This document shows positions 1 to 7,898 of a DNA stretch of 42,464 bases, in pieces. The first letter of the stretch is position 1. The number at the start of each line of letters is the position of its first letter. This stretch comes from Bacillus sp. AFS073361 (GTDB lineage Bacteria > Bacillota > Bacilli > Bacillales > Cytobacillaceae). The position numbers and the translations under genes are program-made. A model generated the notes under the pieces. The model was given only the letters and a program-made list of their open reading frames with translations, was not told the origin of the DNA and ran no database searches. Location: positions 1 through 42,464 of the forward strand of contig NZ_NUZU01000030.1 in the NCBI RefSeq assembly GCF_002567005.1. Reading direction: 5' to 3'.

Positions 1-20
1 AAATGCCCTTATGGGCGCAC
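1..20 (-). mobile_element. Possible 5' end of a group II intron inside radC (continues beyond window)
   Basis: On the minus strand the radC reading frame is followed without a gap by GTGCGCCCATAAGGGCATTT. GTGCG at the 5' end and the following CCC/GGG stem are typical of bacterial group II introns, whose first bases are usually GUGYG. The RadC match ends exactly at the codon before this sequence, as expected at an exon-intron border. Only 20 bases are visible; no intron-encoded reverse transcriptase can be seen because the element would lie outside the window. An alternative is any other insertion or a simple frameshift in radC. Confidence 0.5.
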
Positions 21-506
21 CACCTCCCTTGGGTGCACGATTGAGGCATTTAAGCTGCCAATGAAAATAGTTTGTTTATGAATGACCTGGTTCTTTGTGT
101 TTAAGTACAAACACACAAAATGCTCTTGTGAAAGAAAGCGCATATCATTCATGACATACTTTGCTCCGTCTTCAGGGGAGCGGATGACATAGCGGTCCTT
201 ATAGTCGAGGTTTGAAATCCTTCTGCCAATTTCGACGGCGGCGAGGATTTGGATGGCCTTGGCAGAACCAATCCCTTTAATCTCGGTCATTTCTTCTAAA
301 GTAGCTGCTTTTAAAAGACGTAACCCTTCAAAATGAGTTAACAGCCGGTTCGATAATTGCAGGACCGATTCGTCTTTTGTTCCGGTTCGCAGCAAAATAG
401 CTATTAGTTCATGATTGGATAAGCTTTGTGGGCCATGTTGAACAAACCGCTCCCTGGGTCTTTCATCTTGAGGGAAATCACGGATCATTAATGTATTAGT
501 GGACAC
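21..506 (-). pseudogene. radC: RadC family (JAB/MPN domain) protein, 5' part, interrupted at the window edge
   Basis: This is the N-terminal part of RadC, a protein of the JAB/MPN metalloprotease-like family whose exact role in repair is unsettled. The GTG start at 506 has GGGGAGG eight bases upstream. Visible parts are the opening MIRDFPQDERPRERF, a helix-hairpin-helix region (ATLEEMTEIKGIGSAKAIQI, about residues 68-87) and the first strands of the JAB domain up to SIVHPREV. The family normally runs to about 225-230 residues with an HxH...SxxD metal site; here the frame reaches a stop at 9-11 after VRP, before that site. The last three residues come from the putative intron, so if that element splices out a normal RadC could still be made. 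Upstream neighbour is maf, as in B. subtilis. Confidence 0.85.
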
Positions 507-549
507 TTTTTTTCCTCCCCTTATTTAGGGAGTTAATGAACAAAAAAGT

Positions 550-1122
550 TTAATACGGCAACTGGTAGCCTGCCTTTTTCAATTCTCTTACCAATCGTGA
601 AACAGGCAGTCCGACAACCGCAAAATAGTCTCCATTTATTTTTTTGACAAGCATACTTCCGAGCTGCTGAATGCCATATGCACCTGCTTTATCAAGCGGT
701 TCACCACTTTTTACATACGCCCGTATTAAGTCGTCTGTTAACTCCCAAAACCAAACTTCTGTTCTTTCATAAAACTTTGTTGTCCCTGTTTTTGACACAA
801 TTGAAACACCTGTAAAAACTTCATGCTGACGACCTGACAAGCTTTTTAACATGGTAAACGCTTCTGCTTCATCTGCGGGCTTTCCTAAGATTTGATTATT
901 CGCAACAACAATGGTGTCCGAGCCAATCACAAAGGCATCCTGGTTTTCTTTAAAAACAGTCTGTGCCTTCCGGTCGGCTAACTCCATTACTACATCTTTT
1001 GGAGCGAGAGCTGGGTCAAAACTTTCATCAACTTCACTACTTGAGATCGCGAATGTTAAACGGAGAGTTTCTAGAAGTTCTTTTCGCCGTGGAGAAGAAG
1101 AGGCTAAAATGAGGTTCTGCAT
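550..1122 (-). CDS. maf: Maf family nucleotide pyrophosphatase (septum formation inhibitor)
   Basis: A 190-residue Maf/ASMTL family protein that hydrolyses nucleoside triphosphates, known for modified or non-canonical pyrimidine nucleotides and linked in Bacillus to inhibition of septum formation when overproduced. The signature ASSSPRRKELL lies at residues 7-17, with the later conserved FVIGSDTIV (about 64-72, containing the catalytic-type Asp) and GKPADEAEAF. Length is normal for the family. AAGGTGA lies just upstream of the ATG. It sits between spoIIB and radC in the standard Bacillus order. Nothing looks damaged. Confidence 0.95.
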   Translation of the reverse strand: MQNLILASSSPRRKELLETLRLTFAISSSEVDESFDPALAPKDVVMELADRKAQTVFKENQDAFVIGSDTIVVANNQILGKPADEAEAFTMLKSLSGRQHEVFTGVSIVSKTGTTKFYERTEVWFWELTDDLIRAYVKSGEPLDKAGAYGIQQLGSMLVKKINGDYFAVVGLPVSRLVRELKKAGYQLPY

Positions 1123-1264
1123 TCGATCACCTTACCTTTATGGTACGTATTAGGGAGATACAATTCAATCCTATCAGAAATTGTAGTCTCAAACAATTTT
1201 TATATCATTAAATTTTGATGGAATTTGTAAAATTATGCAGTGGTTTTTCATTTTTTTGGAAGGC

Positions 1265-1292
1265 AAAAAGCCTATCAAAAATTTGATAGGCC
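1265..1292 (-). terminator. Rho-independent terminator downstream of spoIIB
   Basis: A perfect 10-bp stem GCCTATCAAA/TTTGATAGGC (1270-1279 with 1282-1291) is followed on the minus strand by a short T run. It lies about 100 bases past the spoIIB stop and so separates spoIIB from maf. Confidence 0.75.
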
Positions 1293-1302
1293 ATATTTAC
1301 TA

Positions 1303-1357
1303 TCTAGCTCCAGCGGCTAGTGTACTTCGCTAAACGGGTCGCTTCCGCTTTTCTGAT
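1303..1357. repeat. Dispersed intergenic repeat, copy 1 (TCTAGCTCCAG...CTTTTCT family)
   Basis: The sequence TCTAGCTCCAG, then CTAGTGTACTTCGC, then AAACGGGTCG, then GCTTTTCT is shared with 37855-37908. The shared blocks are near-identical while the stem arms differ. Short intergenic elements of this look are common in Bacillaceae genomes (from memory). It lies between the spoIIB stop and the spoIIB terminator. Confidence 0.65.
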
Positions 1358-1390
1358 TTCCCGGAAAATATCGAGGAATGTCGATAGTGA

Positions 1391-2512
1391 TTACTTAGAA
1401 AAATATACTGACATGAATTTTAGTAAATGCTGCTGTGCGTCACTAAGATTTTTTATGTCTTTTGATTCTTGAAACGCCTTTACTTTTTCATTTGCACTAA
1501 CTAATTCTGCTTTTAGATCTTTTATCTTTTCGTTTTTCACAACGGTTTTTAACGGTGCTTCTATGTCTGAAAGGACTTTACTTGCGTCTTCGGAAAGTTC
1601 CTTGGTCACAAGCGCATTTGAAGTGGTAAGTGAGATCGTTCTATAAATAGTCGGTACTGCTTTTAAAAAAGTCTTTTCTTTATCCGTGATACCAGAGAAC
1701 TTTTTTTCGTCTAATAACAATGGCTTTGCAAATACATCTTCAATCCCGTCTTCTTTATACTGCGCTCCTAAGGCTTTTGCTCCTTCAATCGAATCTGCAA
1801 CCCCTAGAAATAAAAAATACTTGCCATCCATTTCGACTGTTTGAGATGGAACATTTTTCGAAGATAAATTATCTGAAGTGGCTTTTGCTCCAGAATCTGA
1901 AGAAAAAACACCGCCTTGAATGACATAGGTCGTTAACTGGGAGATGGAGGCAGATGAAGTATTTTTGGCTTCTGCTGTTTTCGTTTTATTGCTGCTGGCA
2001 GGCTTGTCTGTGACCTCAGTTGGTACTGTTGTCACCGTCTTTTCAGTTGGTGATGTGATAACTAACTTCAGCATCACAACACCAATTGTTGTTCCAATTA
2101 ATATAGCGAATGCTGCAGAAATTAAGATGGAGCCTAACGGACGGCCATTTTTCTTTTTGATATTCGATGTGAATGATGTTATTTTCGGCAGGGACGTTTT
2201 TTTGCTCGTTGGACTCGGTATAATTTTGAGCTCCCCAATGTCTTTGTCGGAGGACTCAGGAATAATCCAATCAAAGCTTTCGTCAACCGATTCTTGGGAT
2301 GCCGCCGTCTCACTATTAACATCAGATTCTGATTCTGTATGCTCGGAATTTATTTTTATTACTCTTGGAATTGGATCACTGTTAGTTTCAACCTCATTTT
2401 TTGGAGGAACTTCTTGAATGGGCGGGTTTTCTCCATTTAATTTGATCTTAATTGTATTGCCATTATTAGGCTTGTCCACGAAATCGTACTCCTCTCTCTT
2501 CCGATGAGTCAT
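1391..2512 (-). CDS. spoIIB: SpoIIB-like stage II sporulation protein with SPOR domain
   Basis: A membrane protein with a charged cytoplasmic N-terminus (about 125 residues, containing FDWIIPE), one transmembrane helix (ILISAAFAILIGTTIGVVML), a Ser/Thr-rich stretch, a SPOR domain (TYVIQGGVFSS through GIEDVFAKPLLLD) and a helical tail. SPOR domains bind denuded peptidoglycan glycans; SpoIIB of B. subtilis goes to the sporulation septum and helps septal wall remodelling in engulfment. The position next to maf and radC supports the name more than sequence identity, since SpoIIB diverges fast. I place the start at the ATG at 2512, where AGGA is eight bases upstream; an in-frame ATG at 2521 is the alternative. 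A strong terminator ends only about 15-20 bases before the start, so its promoter must overlap or precede that hairpin. Confidence 0.8.
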   Translation of the reverse strand: MTHRKREEYDFVDKPNNGNTIKIKLNGENPPIQEVPPKNEVETNSDPIPRVIKINSEHTESESDVNSETAASQESVDESFDWIIPESSDKDIGELKIIPSPTSKKTSLPKITSFTSNIKKKNGRPLGSILISAAFAILIGTTIGVVMLKLVITSPTEKTVTTVPTEVTDKPASSNKTKTAEAKNTSSASISQLTTYVIQGGVFSSDSGAKATSDNLSSKNVPSQTVEMDGKYFLFLGVADSIEGAKALGAQYKEDGIEDVFAKPLLLDEKKFSGITDKEKTFLKAVPTIYRTISLTTSNALVTKELSEDASKVLSDIEAPLKTVVKNEKIKDLKAELVSANEKVKAFQESKDIKNLSDAQQHLLKFMSVYFSK

Positions 2513-2534
2513 TGGCTTCATCCTATCATAAAGA

Positions 2535-2571
2535 CAAAAAAAAATAACAAGACTTTTGTCGTCTTGTTATC
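2535..2571 (-). terminator. Strong terminator ending the pilus operon
   Basis: ATAACAAGAC pairs perfectly with GTCTTGTTAT (2544-2553 with 2561-2570), seven-base loop, followed on the minus strand by an unbroken T9 run. It lies 44 bases after the pilO stop and about 15 bases before the earlier spoIIB start codon. Confidence 0.9.
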
Positions 2572-2614
2572 GTAGACTTTCGCCAAATTATTTATTAGTT
2601 TGGCATGGTGATAA

Positions 2615-3391
2615 TTATGGCTGTGTGTCAGTTGTGGCAGAGAATTGGCTTAGTGGGTTGTCTTTGCCAGCTGGTTTGGGTGCATCGATTTTTGGTAATT
2701 CTCCTGCTAAGTCATCTAAAGTTGGCATGTAAAATGCAGAAATTGTCAGACTGTAGGTTAACGGCTGATCTTCTTGATCTAAACTTGTGATCTCTTGGCC
2801 GCCTGAATAACTGATTGATTCAACCACGATGATCCGTTTCAATGATTCGAGTGTTTCAATAAACTTTTCAAATTTCTTGTAGTTTGGTGATTCAACACTC
2901 AATGAGATGGTCATTTTTTTCATGCCCGCAGTTTGGGTAGAAGCTGCTTGTTGTGCCGTTGTGTCCCGGGTTGCTCCAGCTTGTGAAGTGTCAGTTGTAG
3001 TTTGTTGACCATTGGCATTTTCAGCATTTGATTGGTCAGCAGTAGCAGTGCTCACATCCACGTCTTTTGAAAAACTCATCGAACTAATCTTACTATCTGA
3101 AATGGTTTCTGCTTTCTCTAAGTCTAAAATTAGCTGTTCCTGCAACGGCTTTACAGGCAGCTTTTTCTGTAACTCCTTCGTACCTTCAGAAGTTTTTTGA
3201 TTTTCTTCTGCATTTTTTTGACTAACGATTTCTAAAAGTTTTTGTTCAGACTCAAGTGACTGCTGCTTGAGATCTAAGTCTGTTTTTAAAGGAGCTAGTT
3301 TAAAGAATTGAGCATAAACAATGAATAATATCAGTATAAGAGCGACCGCACCAATTATTAGGACTTGTTTTTTTGAGAAACGGAGTTTCAT
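2615..3391 (-). CDS. pilO: PilO-like type IV pilus inner-membrane assembly protein
   Basis: 258 residues with a short cytoplasmic end, one transmembrane helix (VLIIGAVALILILFIVYAQFF, about 10-30), a coiled-coil segment (about 35-95) and a C-terminal alpha/beta region (MTISLSVESPNYKKFEKFIETLESLKRIIVVESISYSG) that matches the PilO ferredoxin-like fold. PilO pairs with PilN and links the cytoplasmic PilM ring to the outer parts of the machine. A Thr/Gln/Ala/Asn-rich loop of about 45 residues (roughly 110-155) splits the coiled coil from the fold. It overlaps pilN by four bases (ATGA) and is the last gene of the operon. Identity rests on architecture and order after pilM-pilN; PilO proteins are poorly conserved. 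Confidence 0.8.
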   Translation of the reverse strand: MKLRFSKKQVLIIGAVALILILFIVYAQFFKLAPLKTDLDLKQQSLESEQKLLEIVSQKNAEENQKTSEGTKELQKKLPVKPLQEQLILDLEKAETISDSKISSMSFSKDVDVSTATADQSNAENANGQQTTTDTSQAGATRDTTAQQAASTQTAGMKKMTISLSVESPNYKKFEKFIETLESLKRIIVVESISYSGGQEITSLDQEDQPLTYSLTISAFYMPTLDDLAGELPKIDAPKPAGKDNPLSQFSATTDTQP

Positions 3392-4260
3392 GATTTAGTC
3401 ACTCCTTCCTCATTGTTCTTGCTCTTTTGCGTATTTTTCTTTACCACTTCTTTATTCAACTTTAATTCAAATTGACCGGTATAGCGCGGAAGGATATTAT
3501 CCTTTTCTTTCTTACCCGTTGTACTGCTGGCTGCAGTCTTAGAGGTATTGGTCGAATTTGTATTTGGTGTCGAAGTAGTGGCAGTTGTTTGCTCACCAGT
3601 TGTTCCAGATGTTGAATTTGTTTGACCGCTAGAATTGGTAATTGAATTCGAATTGGTCCCCGTTTGTTTCGTGTCTGATTGATTTGTTTGTGCCGTTGTT
3701 TGGGTTGTTGAATCTGTTGAAGAATTCGATGGATTCGTTTGACTCGTTGATGCAGCTGTACTGTCGCTTGTCGATTGTTCAGTCGCTGCAGCTGTTAACG
3801 AACTCAAACTCGATTCTTCAATCCATTTTGATTCATTAAGATTATCTAAAAAGTACGCAGCTTCTCTTGCACTATCAAATTGAACTGTTAATGATATAGT
3901 CCCAGCCTCCGTGTAGGCAAAGTTCTGAATAAAGCCACGCTCAGGTAACAATGATGTCAGATGACGCATGACAGGAAGCGTCTGAATTGGATATTCATTA
4001 GCCCATTCAATCGCACTCTTTAATTGACTAACAGAGCTAGTAGCAGAAGCTGTTTCTGTACTTTTATTTTCATTATTAGTAATCCTCTCTGTCATCGTAA
4101 TTTGTCTATCTAATGATGCCATTTCATTTTTGACAGCATTAGTTTGCCAGAGGTAAAATGCACCAACAAGTATCAGCAATACCACTAAACTAGATAAAGT
4201 AATGATAAAGCCGATCTTTTTCGGTTCCTTTTGGGGAAGCAGGTTAATTTCTACTAACAT
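3388..4260 (-). CDS. pilN: PilN-like type IV pilus assembly protein with long Ser/Thr-rich insert
   Basis: The N-terminus MLVEINLLPQKEPKK carries the conserved INLLP motif with which PilN docks into the groove of PilM, followed by one transmembrane helix (IGFIITLSSLVVLLILVGAFYLW, about 16-39), a coiled coil and the ferredoxin-like region (MRHLTSLLPERGFIQNFAYTEAGTISLTVQF). Residues about 158-250 are an unusual low-complexity tract of Ser, Thr, Asn, Gln, Gly and Ala inside the extracytoplasmic part, before a short conserved end (LPRYTGQFELKLNKEV). PilN proteins are normally nearer 190-220 residues, so this 290-residue form is enlarged by that insert. The ATG overlaps the pilM stop (TAATG), implying translational coupling. 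Confidence 0.88.
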   Translation of the reverse strand: MLVEINLLPQKEPKKIGFIITLSSLVVLLILVGAFYLWQTNAVKNEMASLDRQITMTERITNNENKSTETASATSSVSQLKSAIEWANEYPIQTLPVMRHLTSLLPERGFIQNFAYTEAGTISLTVQFDSAREAAYFLDNLNESKWIEESSLSSLTAAATEQSTSDSTAASTSQTNPSNSSTDSTTQTTAQTNQSDTKQTGTNSNSITNSSGQTNSTSGTTGEQTTATTSTPNTNSTNTSKTAASSTTGKKEKDNILPRYTGQFELKLNKEVVKKNTQKSKNNEEGVTKS

Positions 4261-5255
4261 TATTGCACCCCTTTTAATGCCAGTCCTAAAGACAGTAATT
4301 GACTAGGAGGTAGTTTTTCTTTTTTTCCTTTAGAATCAGATTCAAGAGAAATCTTATCCACAGGGACATCCAATCTCTCAATCATTTCATCATAAATTGC
4401 TTGAAGCATCGGATGATCACCGTTCAGTAAAAACTTTGTAATATCACTTTTTTCATTGTTAAGTGTATATCGGTAGAAGTCGCTTAATTTACTAATCTCT
4501 CTAAATATATCCTCAAACTGAATCACTAACTCTTCCGCCTCACCGGTATACTTAAATACCAATTTGCCTGTCAAGTCTTTCTTGACATCCCAAATATCTA
4601 CATTAAACGGTAAAGGAAATTGACGCATAACAAGCGGCACATTTTTTTCAAAAATACAAAGGTTAACACTGGTCAAATCAAATTGGACAGAGAATATTAC
4701 CTCATTAGCACTGGTATTATCAAGTTGATGATACAATCGGTACAGTGCAAGTGGAGAAATATCTGCGGCAATCGGGTTAAGCTTCAGCTTAGAAAGTAAG
4801 TTTGCATACTCCATTACCTGCTGTTCCGGTGCTACAAATAAAAGTAAATCCCGAGTTTTTCCATCACTTTCTAATGGGTAAAAGTCAAAGACGGGTTCTT
4901 CAAACGGTAAGTGAATACTTGACCCTAGTTCTAGATACAAATATCCCTGAATTTCATCATCTTGAATTTCAGATGGAATTGAAACTTTCCGGATGATTAC
5001 AAGGGGATCAGGTACTAGAAAGCGAATTTGCCGTCTTTGAATTTTCCATTCATCAATACACTCCTCCAGGATGTTTGATAAGGAATCTATATCGGTAATT
5101 TTCCCATCACTGATAATACCTGGGGGAAGAAAACGCTCGTTCCATCTCTGAGCAGAAGGTGGATTTGCCTGTTTTAACTCTAGCAAGCGAATAGAATGAT
5201 CATTCAAAACCAGATTGATTATTCGGTTTTTAGGTGTAAAAAGGGAAAAAGCCAT
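4260..5255 (-). CDS. pilM: PilM-like actin-fold type IV pilus assembly protein
   Basis: A 331-residue soluble protein of the PilM family, an actin/FtsA-like ATP-binding cytoplasmic ring component that binds the PilN N-terminus. Visible matches are INLVLNDHSIRLLELKQ near the N-terminus, IRKVSIPSEIQDDEIQGYLYLELGSSIHLPFEEPVFDFYPL in the middle (the conserved PilM region that follows the first strand set) and a C-terminal LLSLGLALKGVQ. The typical actin-fold DxG phosphate loops are weak, as in other Firmicute PilM proteins. It follows the prepilin peptidase gene by 16 bases and runs into pilN with a one-base overlap. Confidence 0.87.
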   Translation of the reverse strand: MAFSLFTPKNRIINLVLNDHSIRLLELKQANPPSAQRWNERFLPPGIISDGKITDIDSLSNILEECIDEWKIQRRQIRFLVPDPLVIIRKVSIPSEIQDDEIQGYLYLELGSSIHLPFEEPVFDFYPLESDGKTRDLLLFVAPEQQVMEYANLLSKLKLNPIAADISPLALYRLYHQLDNTSANEVIFSVQFDLTSVNLCIFEKNVPLVMRQFPLPFNVDIWDVKKDLTGKLVFKYTGEAEELVIQFEDIFREISKLSDFYRYTLNNEKSDITKFLLNGDHPMLQAIYDEMIERLDVPVDKISLESDSKGKKEKLPPSQLLSLGLALKGVQ

Positions 5256-5271
5256 GTAAAAAACCCCTTAT

Positions 5272-6027
5272 TTAAAATCCTTGGTTAAGGAAATGTTTAT
5301 ACAAATTAATTAAATCCGTTCCCCAATAATAGGCGGTTAAGGTTCCAGCTGCAATAAACGGTCCGAATGGAATTGGCTGACGCCTGTTCACAATTTTAAG
5401 AAGCAATGCCAATCCGCCAATAACAGCGCCAAACAATGTCGAAAGAAAGAAGGATAAAAGGACTAGTTTAAACCCTAATACCAATCCAAGTACGGCATAC
5501 AGCTTAACATCCCCGCCTCCCATTCCACCTTTGCTGACAACAGCGATGAGAAGGAGAAGTATAAATCCCGTTACGGCACCCAAAAGGCTGTCCCACCATG
5601 GGTTTAACGGCCAAAGAATCCGTTCCAATAAAAAAATCCCTGCAAACCAGATTAGAATTTTATCAGGGATGAGCATATAGTGAATATCTGAAACTACGAT
5701 AATCATAAACATTGAGATTAGCGTTAGAGCAACTCCTAATTCTCCTGACCACCCGATAACTAAAGGAGCTGTCATAAATAGTAAACCAGTAAGCAATTCA
5801 AAAATTGGATAGATAGGAGAAATCCGCGACTTGCAGCCGCGGCATTTTCCTCCTTGAAGCAAATATGAAATTACTGGAATAAGTTCATAGGGTTTTAATT
5901 GATGCCCGCATGTTGGACAAGATGAACGCGGTGAAACAATTGATTGCTTTAAAGGAACCCTGAGACCAACTACATTATAAAAAGAGCCAAATGTAATACC
6001 ATACAAGACTAATAGGATATAAATCAT
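5272..6027 (-). CDS. comC: Prepilin peptidase (A24 family aspartic protease)
   Basis: An eight-helix membrane protease that cuts and N-methylates prepilins (PilD/ComC/GspO type). The N-terminal part has the methylase-associated zinc motif CPTCGHQLK...GGKCRGCKS (about residues 38-66), and both catalytic aspartates are visible in VVSDIHYMLIPDKI and in GGMGGGDVKLYAVLG, the GxGD motif. At 251 residues it is a standard length. In B. subtilis the comC gene occupies this same place between folC and spoIIB; here it is embedded in the pilus operon, so it probably processes both these pilins and any ComG pseudopilins elsewhere. It starts two bases after the pilin stop codon. Confidence 0.95.
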   Translation of the reverse strand: MIYILLVLYGITFGSFYNVVGLRVPLKQSIVSPRSSCPTCGHQLKPYELIPVISYLLQGGKCRGCKSRISPIYPIFELLTGLLFMTAPLVIGWSGELGVALTLISMFMIIVVSDIHYMLIPDKILIWFAGIFLLERILWPLNPWWDSLLGAVTGFILLLLIAVVSKGGMGGGDVKLYAVLGLVLGFKLVLLSFFLSTLFGAVIGGLALLLKIVNRRQPIPFGPFIAAGTLTAYYWGTDLINLYKHFLNQGF

Positions 6028-6029
6028 CT

Positions 6030-6545
6030 TTAGCTAGCTGGTTTATCTTTAACGTTATCTCTTGTAATTTCTTTCGTAGTAGTTAAATTTACAGGGGTTT
6101 CACCAGTGGCACCTACACCTCTTTTACTTCCCATAAGAAATACAGCTGTCACTTTTCCATTAACTACTGTTACAAAACCTTTCTCTGCTACAGCAGCAGC
6201 TTCAGTTGCAGGTAAAGTTGGTTTAGATTCTGGGGTAGTAACATAAGCAGCATTACTGTCGGGGTCCTTGATTTCTTCAATATATTTGGTTTGCTCCAAA
6301 TACCCCAATGTTATATATTTTGTATCAGTTTGTAATGAAGCATCATTTGCAACTGCAAGTTTTGCAGAAGAAACTAATTGGTCAGCATTTGCAGCATGTG
6401 CATCTTTTTTAGAATTATCAATTAATCCTAAAACAGATGGTATTGCAATCGCTGCAATAATCCCTAAAATAACGATAACTGCAAGTAATTCAATTAATGT
6501 AAATCCTTTTTGATCTTTTAGCCTATTTTTTAACATTTGACGCAT
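6030..6545 (-). CDS. Major pilin candidate, type IV prepilin (PilA/ComGC-like)
   Basis: Start chosen at 6545, nine bases after AGGGAG; this gives a 14-residue leader MRQMLKNRLKDQKG ending at the peptidase site G|FTLIELLAVIVILGI with the invariant Glu at +5. The mature protein has a long hydrophobic alpha1 helix ending at PSVLGLIDNSKKDAHAANADQLVSSAKL, then a globular domain of about 100 residues ending TTKEITRDNVKDKPAS. No Cys pair is present. It lies between pilC and the prepilin peptidase, the usual place for a main pilin in Firmicute clusters. An upstream ATG at 6554 directly abuts the ribosome site and is less likely. Confidence 0.9.
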   Translation of the reverse strand: MRQMLKNRLKDQKGFTLIELLAVIVILGIIAAIAIPSVLGLIDNSKKDAHAANADQLVSSAKLAVANDASLQTDTKYITLGYLEQTKYIEEIKDPDSNAAYVTTPESKPTLPATEAAAVAEKGFVTVVNGKVTAVFLMGSKRGVGATGETPVNLTTTKEITRDNVKDKPAS

Positions 6546-6680
6546 TAATTTCATCTCCCTATATGGTTCTATTAACCTAGTAATATTGTCTCTTGTAGTA
6601 TACATTAATAGACATAGAAATGAAAAGAGAATTTTAAGGTACTTTGTCCTATTTTCTCAGAATTTTGGTTTTCTTGTCTA

Positions 6681-7898
6681 TTATTGATTCATTTGTTGAA
6701 ATTGGTCGAACATGCTAAACATTGGTACCATGATGGAGGTGACTATAGTTCCTACTAACCCTGCCAAAAAGACTATCATTAATGGCTCAATTAACGATTT
6801 TAACCGATCTGTGCCATTCTCTACTTCTTTCTCATAGAATTCAGCAATTTTTGATAGCATTGCGTCCAAAGCCCCAGTTTCTTCACCGATGGCAATCATT
6901 TGTGTTACTAACGGGGGAAACGCCCAGTGTCTTTCCATTGGTTCTGTCATGGAACGCCCTTTCTCTAATGAATCCCGTGACTCTCGAATGACCTTTGCTA
7001 GTACTTCGTTTTCAACGACTTTTTCTACAATCGACATCGCTTGTAGAATGGGAACTGAACTTGAGAACAATGAGCTGAGAGTTCGCATCATCCTTGCCAG
7101 TGCCGCTTTTTGAAGCAAATTACCGAATATCGGCATCTTTAACAAAAAATAATCAAAATAATATTTAGTTTGATTACTTTTCTTAATATAGGTAATTAAA
7201 AAGACAACAGCAAAAATGAACAATATAACAATCCACCAAAAAGACTGCATAAAACTACTTGCTGACAGGACAAACTTGGTGATTGCAGGCAGTTCGCCGC
7301 CCATATCATCAAACATAGAAACAAATGTAGGGACTACGGCCACTAATAAGAAAATAACTACTATAATTGCAATAATTCCAACCGCTATCGGATAAGAAAG
7401 CGCAGAAACAATCTTTTGACGTGTATAATGTTGCTTTTCAAAATGCTCAGCCAAACGATCAAGCGTCTCATCTAAATTACCGCTGACTTCCCCTGCTTTA
7501 ACAAGGTTAATAAACATTTGATTAAAGATTTTCTTGTGCTTAGACACAGCTTCAGAAAGAGGATTCCCTTCCCTCATCTCCTGTTCCACATCCAGCAGGG
7601 CTTTCTTTAATGCTTTGCTCTCAGTTTGATGGGCTAAAATCGAGGTTGCTTCGACAACCGTGACCCCAGCTTTAATTAAAGTCGAAAATTGTCTTAAATA
7701 AATGACAAAATCCTGCAGTTTCACTGGAGTTCCAAGCGTTAGGTCTTTAGTCATAAGGGTCTCAGGTACTTGAGTCATTTCAATTACCCTAATACCCTCT
7801 TCTTTCAACTTTTCCATCGCTTCCCGCTTAGAACCTGCGTTAAGAGTGCCTTGCCGTTTTCCTTTACGATCCCGCCCGCTGTATTTAAATCTAGCCAT
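6681..7898 (-). CDS. pilC: PilC/GspF-type inner-membrane platform protein
   Basis: A 405-residue polytopic protein with two repeated T2SSF cytoplasmic domains. The opening MARFKYSGRDRKGKRQGTLNAGSKREAMEKL is the conserved family start; the first helical domain has FSTLIKAGVTVVEATSILAHQ and the second has LSSLFSSSVPILQAMSIVEKVVEN and WAFPPLVTQMIAIGEETGALDAML. Transmembrane segments lie at about 170-190, 218-240 and near the C-terminus (IEPLMIVFLAGLVGTIVTSIMVPMF). PilC couples the PilB and PilT motors to pilin addition and removal. The start overlaps the pilT end by eight bases. Confidence 0.95.
   Translation of the reverse strand: MARFKYSGRDRKGKRQGTLNAGSKREAMEKLKEEGIRVIEMTQVPETLMTKDLTLGTPVKLQDFVIYLRQFSTLIKAGVTVVEATSILAHQTESKALKKALLDVEQEMREGNPLSEAVSKHKKIFNQMFINLVKAGEVSGNLDETLDRLAEHFEKQHYTRQKIVSALSYPIAVGIIAIIVVIFLLVAVVPTFVSMFDDMGGELPAITKFVLSASSFMQSFWWIVILFIFAVVFLITYIKKSNQTKYYFDYFLLKMPIFGNLLQKAALARMMRTLSSLFSSSVPILQAMSIVEKVVENEVLAKVIRESRDSLEKGRSMTEPMERHWAFPPLVTQMIAIGEETGALDAMLSKIAEFYEKEVENGTDRLKSLIEPLMIVFLAGLVGTIVTSIMVPMFSMFDQFQQMNQ

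Noticed and set aside
1944..2417. 157-codon hydrophobic plus-strand frame opposite spoIIB
   Set aside because: Antisense of the spoIIB charged region and its transmembrane helix; no ribosome site.
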